Source: SPGG2 sp964194625 (GTDB lineage Bacteria > Pseudomonadota > Gammaproteobacteria > Acidiferrobacterales > SPGG2). From it: DNA of 14,775 nt. Made by a program: the position numbers and the translations under genes. The notes beneath the pieces were generated by a model. The model ran no database searches and had not been told where the DNA came from. It saw only the letters and a program-made list of their open reading frames with translations. Below, piece after piece: positions 13,471 to 14,775 of the stretch; the first letter of the stretch is position 1, and every line of letters starts with the position of its first letter. Where the stretch lies: NCBI GenBank assembly GCA_964194625.1, contig CAXMNC010000144.1:1-14775 (forward strand), written 5' to 3'.

Positions 13471-14379
13471 CTATTTGAGATGCTTGGCCAGGAACTCGTT
13501 GACACGCTTTAACGCATCCTTGTGTGCCGTACTGCTGTAGCCGAACGTTATCCCTCGCGGCGGGTTTCTATAAGTATTCCAGGCGTCTTCCAAGTAGAAG
13601 CGTTCCCCCACCTGAGGATCATCGAAGCCATGGTGCGCGCCCGGGTAAAGCTTGAGTTCCGCAAGTGCTGAACTGCCGCCTTTGCTAGCAACGGCCGTGC
13701 GCTGACAATAGTCTGGCCTTCTCGCGTCGTCTTTATCACCGATCAGCATCAGTGCTGGGGCGCTAAACCGCCCGCTCATATTACCCCTACAGTCTGGATA
13801 AAAGGCCACCGCCGCTTGAAACTTGGCGTCGTAAAGCTGTCCCACGCCGGCTTCAAACACAACACCGAGTACGGCATCCTGCGTCCAGCCCATCACGGCG
13901 ATTCGGTTTGCATCGACGAACGGCAGCGTCGCCAAGTGGGCGCGTGCGCCCACGGCGTCGGGCACTTGCGCGCCCACGACCCGGTACCACTCTCCCGTGT
14001 TAGCTTTATCGATGCTGCACATGCTCTCTACTCTTCGCGGCCCAAAGCTGTCAACCAACAGCGCGACATAGCCCCAACCTGCTAACTCGACCGCCCAGTC
14101 CTTCTGGTAGGCTTGAATGCCGCGACAGCCATGCAGCAAGACAACGGCCGGAAAGGGCCCATTGCCTTTCGGTCGGAAGAGCAGACCACGCAAGGGCGCC
14201 CCTGGTTCAGACTTCAGTTCAATTCCCTTGGTTTTTGCTCGCTTGAGTTGGAACGGCGTCGGCGGTGTCCCCGCACTGTTGAAGTTCACCCAATCAGCCG
14301 CGAATAGCGACCGCGGCACAACGACAAGCAGCCCGAGCAACACCAAAGCTGCGCATGTGCGAATAGAGGCGTGCTTCAT
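13471..14379 (-). CDS. Secreted dienelactone hydrolase-like alpha/beta-hydrolase with altered nucleophile site
   Basis: A 302-aa exported protein of the dienelactone hydrolase-like alpha/beta-hydrolase group. The ATG at 14377-14379 has GGAGG eight bases upstream; the GTG at 14388 overlaps that site and is rejected. A signal peptide spans about 27 residues (cleavage near LFA-AD). Fold landmarks, numbered from this ATG, are PFPAVVLLHGCRG (oxyanion region, about 75-87), WGYVALLVDSFGPR, the nucleophile elbow AVMGWTQDAVLG (about 161-172), LMLIGDKDDARR (acid Asp, about 210-221) and PGAHHGFDD (His250). The usual elbow is GWSQGG or GxCxG; here Thr166 replaces Ser/Cys and Asp-Ala replace the following glycines. 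It may be inactive or have changed chemistry. Six cysteines or so could form periplasmic disulfides. It stands alone, transcribed leftward. Confidence 0.88.
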   Translation of the reverse strand: MKHASIRTCAALVLLGLLVVVPRSLFAADWVNFNSAGTPPTPFQLKRAKTKGIELKSEPGAPLRGLLFRPKGNGPFPAVVLLHGCRGIQAYQKDWAVELAGWGYVALLVDSFGPRRVESMCSIDKANTGEWYRVVGAQVPDAVGARAHLATLPFVDANRIAVMGWTQDAVLGVVFEAGVGQLYDAKFQAAVAFYPDCRGNMSGRFSAPALMLIGDKDDARRPDYCQRTAVASKGGSSALAELKLYPGAHHGFDDPQVGERFYLEDAWNTYRNPPRGITFGYSSTAHKDALKRVNEFLAKHLK

Positions 14380-14399
14380 AATCGACACCTCCGTTGTCT

Positions 14400-14775
14400 A
14401 AAGAGCAAGCTAAAACAATGCTACGCGCCTTCGCCGGTCCTGGCTATAAGACGTGAACTGGACTGCTAGTCCATCGATGCGCTGGTTGGGAACCAGTGGA
14501 TCGGGGTTTCACGCAATCTGGGAATATCTGCTATGGGTCGATTACAGCCTGTCGGAATTCTAGCAGCCGATGGTCCGCTTCTAGGCGAGAGCAGTCATTC
14601 AAAGATGGTCTGACTGAGCAAATGAACTCCTTTGACGAAGGTCGGCTTTTGGCCGTTAACGGACCTTCGGGCCATCGTTTTGTGTACAGGCGCCAGACTC
14701 CGCCGCCGTGGTGCACTCATGGCGTACTCGGTAGTTGTTCGCCCCTACGGTCGAGCCGAGGCCGCTCCCGCGCGT
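14400..14775. other. Gene-free right end with hairpins and degenerate repeats
   Basis: No convincing gene is visible in the last ~375 nt. It contains two close triloop hairpins, TGGACT/AGTCCA (14459-14464 and 14468-14473) and CTGGTT/AACCAG (14482-14487 and 14491-14496), and a pair of related degenerate repeats (14574-14670). A 61-codon open frame on the minus strand lies over the repeats and looks spurious. The presumed promoter of the hydrolase gene should lie at the left end of this stretch, but I could not define it. Confidence 0.5.
14574..14670. repeat. Two degenerate copies of a GCTTNTGGCCG-type intergenic repeat
   Basis: Copy 1 (about 14574-14601) reads TCCGCTTCTAGGCGAGAGC then AGTCATTC. 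Copy 2 (about 14640-14669) reads GTCGGCTTTTGGCCGTTAAC then GGACCTTC. The second forms a strong hairpin, CGAAGGTC (14636-14643) with GACCTTCG (14662-14669), with GGC/GCC able to extend inside. The units are about 66 nt apart. The pattern resembles dispersed non-coding repeats common in proteobacterial genomes; that resemblance is from memory. Confidence 0.5.

Noticed and set aside
14531..14716. A 61-codon minus-strand open frame at the right end
   Set aside because: It is the antisense of the degenerate repeats and lacks a ribosome site.

Overview
The window looks like a chromosomal segment of a gammaproteobacterium. The order yicC-gmk-rpoZ-spoT-ridA-recG, followed divergently by a Ser/Thr kinase, a PP2C phosphatase, rph, rdgB and hemW, fits that class, perhaps a sulfur- or ammonia-oxidising type lineage. 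SpoT, Gmk, YicC and RpoZ read as close relatives of the E. coli proteins. GC looks to be in the mid-50s by eye (not computed). I see no rRNA, tRNA, CRISPR array, prophage or complete insertion sequence.

Left part (1-5707, minus strand): a housekeeping block transcribed leftward as yicC, gmk (GMP kinase), rpoZ (RNA polymerase omega), spoT ((p)ppGpp hydrolase/synthetase), ridA (enamine deaminase) and the N-terminal half of recG, which runs off the left edge. GMP kinase makes GDP, while SpoT turns over ppGpp and omega forms part of a ppGpp site on RNA polymerase, so nucleotide supply and stringent response are co-located. spoT has no usable start after the rpoZ stop and probably starts inside rpoZ. 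The gmk-yicC gap holds a heptamer-repeat inverted element.

Centre (5708-9366, plus strand): a divergent regulatory region of about 300 bp, then a non-RD Ser/Thr kinase and a PP2C phosphatase as a tight pair (a reversible phosphorylation module), then rph and rdgB overlapping by ATGA (RNA 3'-end processing and nucleotide-pool cleaning).

9367-10044: an inserted stretch separates rdgB from hemW. It carries a convergent, unrecognised, His-rich 92-aa gene and an array of REP-like repeats whose short hairpin stems change by compensating base pairs. hemW then starts from what looks like its own extended -10 promoter.

Right part (10045-14775): hemW; a small outer-membrane beta-barrel protein whose 3' end overlaps that of hemW; a DUF4197 lipoprotein divergent from hemJ (protoporphyrinogen oxidase); a hairpin-rich non-coding element after the hemJ terminator; a secreted dienelactone-hydrolase-like protein with an altered nucleophile elbow; and a gene-free end with hairpins and degenerate repeats.

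Most genes are ordinary core genes. The items most worth following up are the rdgB-hemW insertion (repeat array plus unknown small gene), the kinase/phosphatase pair, the heptad element and the rpoZ/spoT overlap. I did not find a clear multi-gene novel defence or mobile system.
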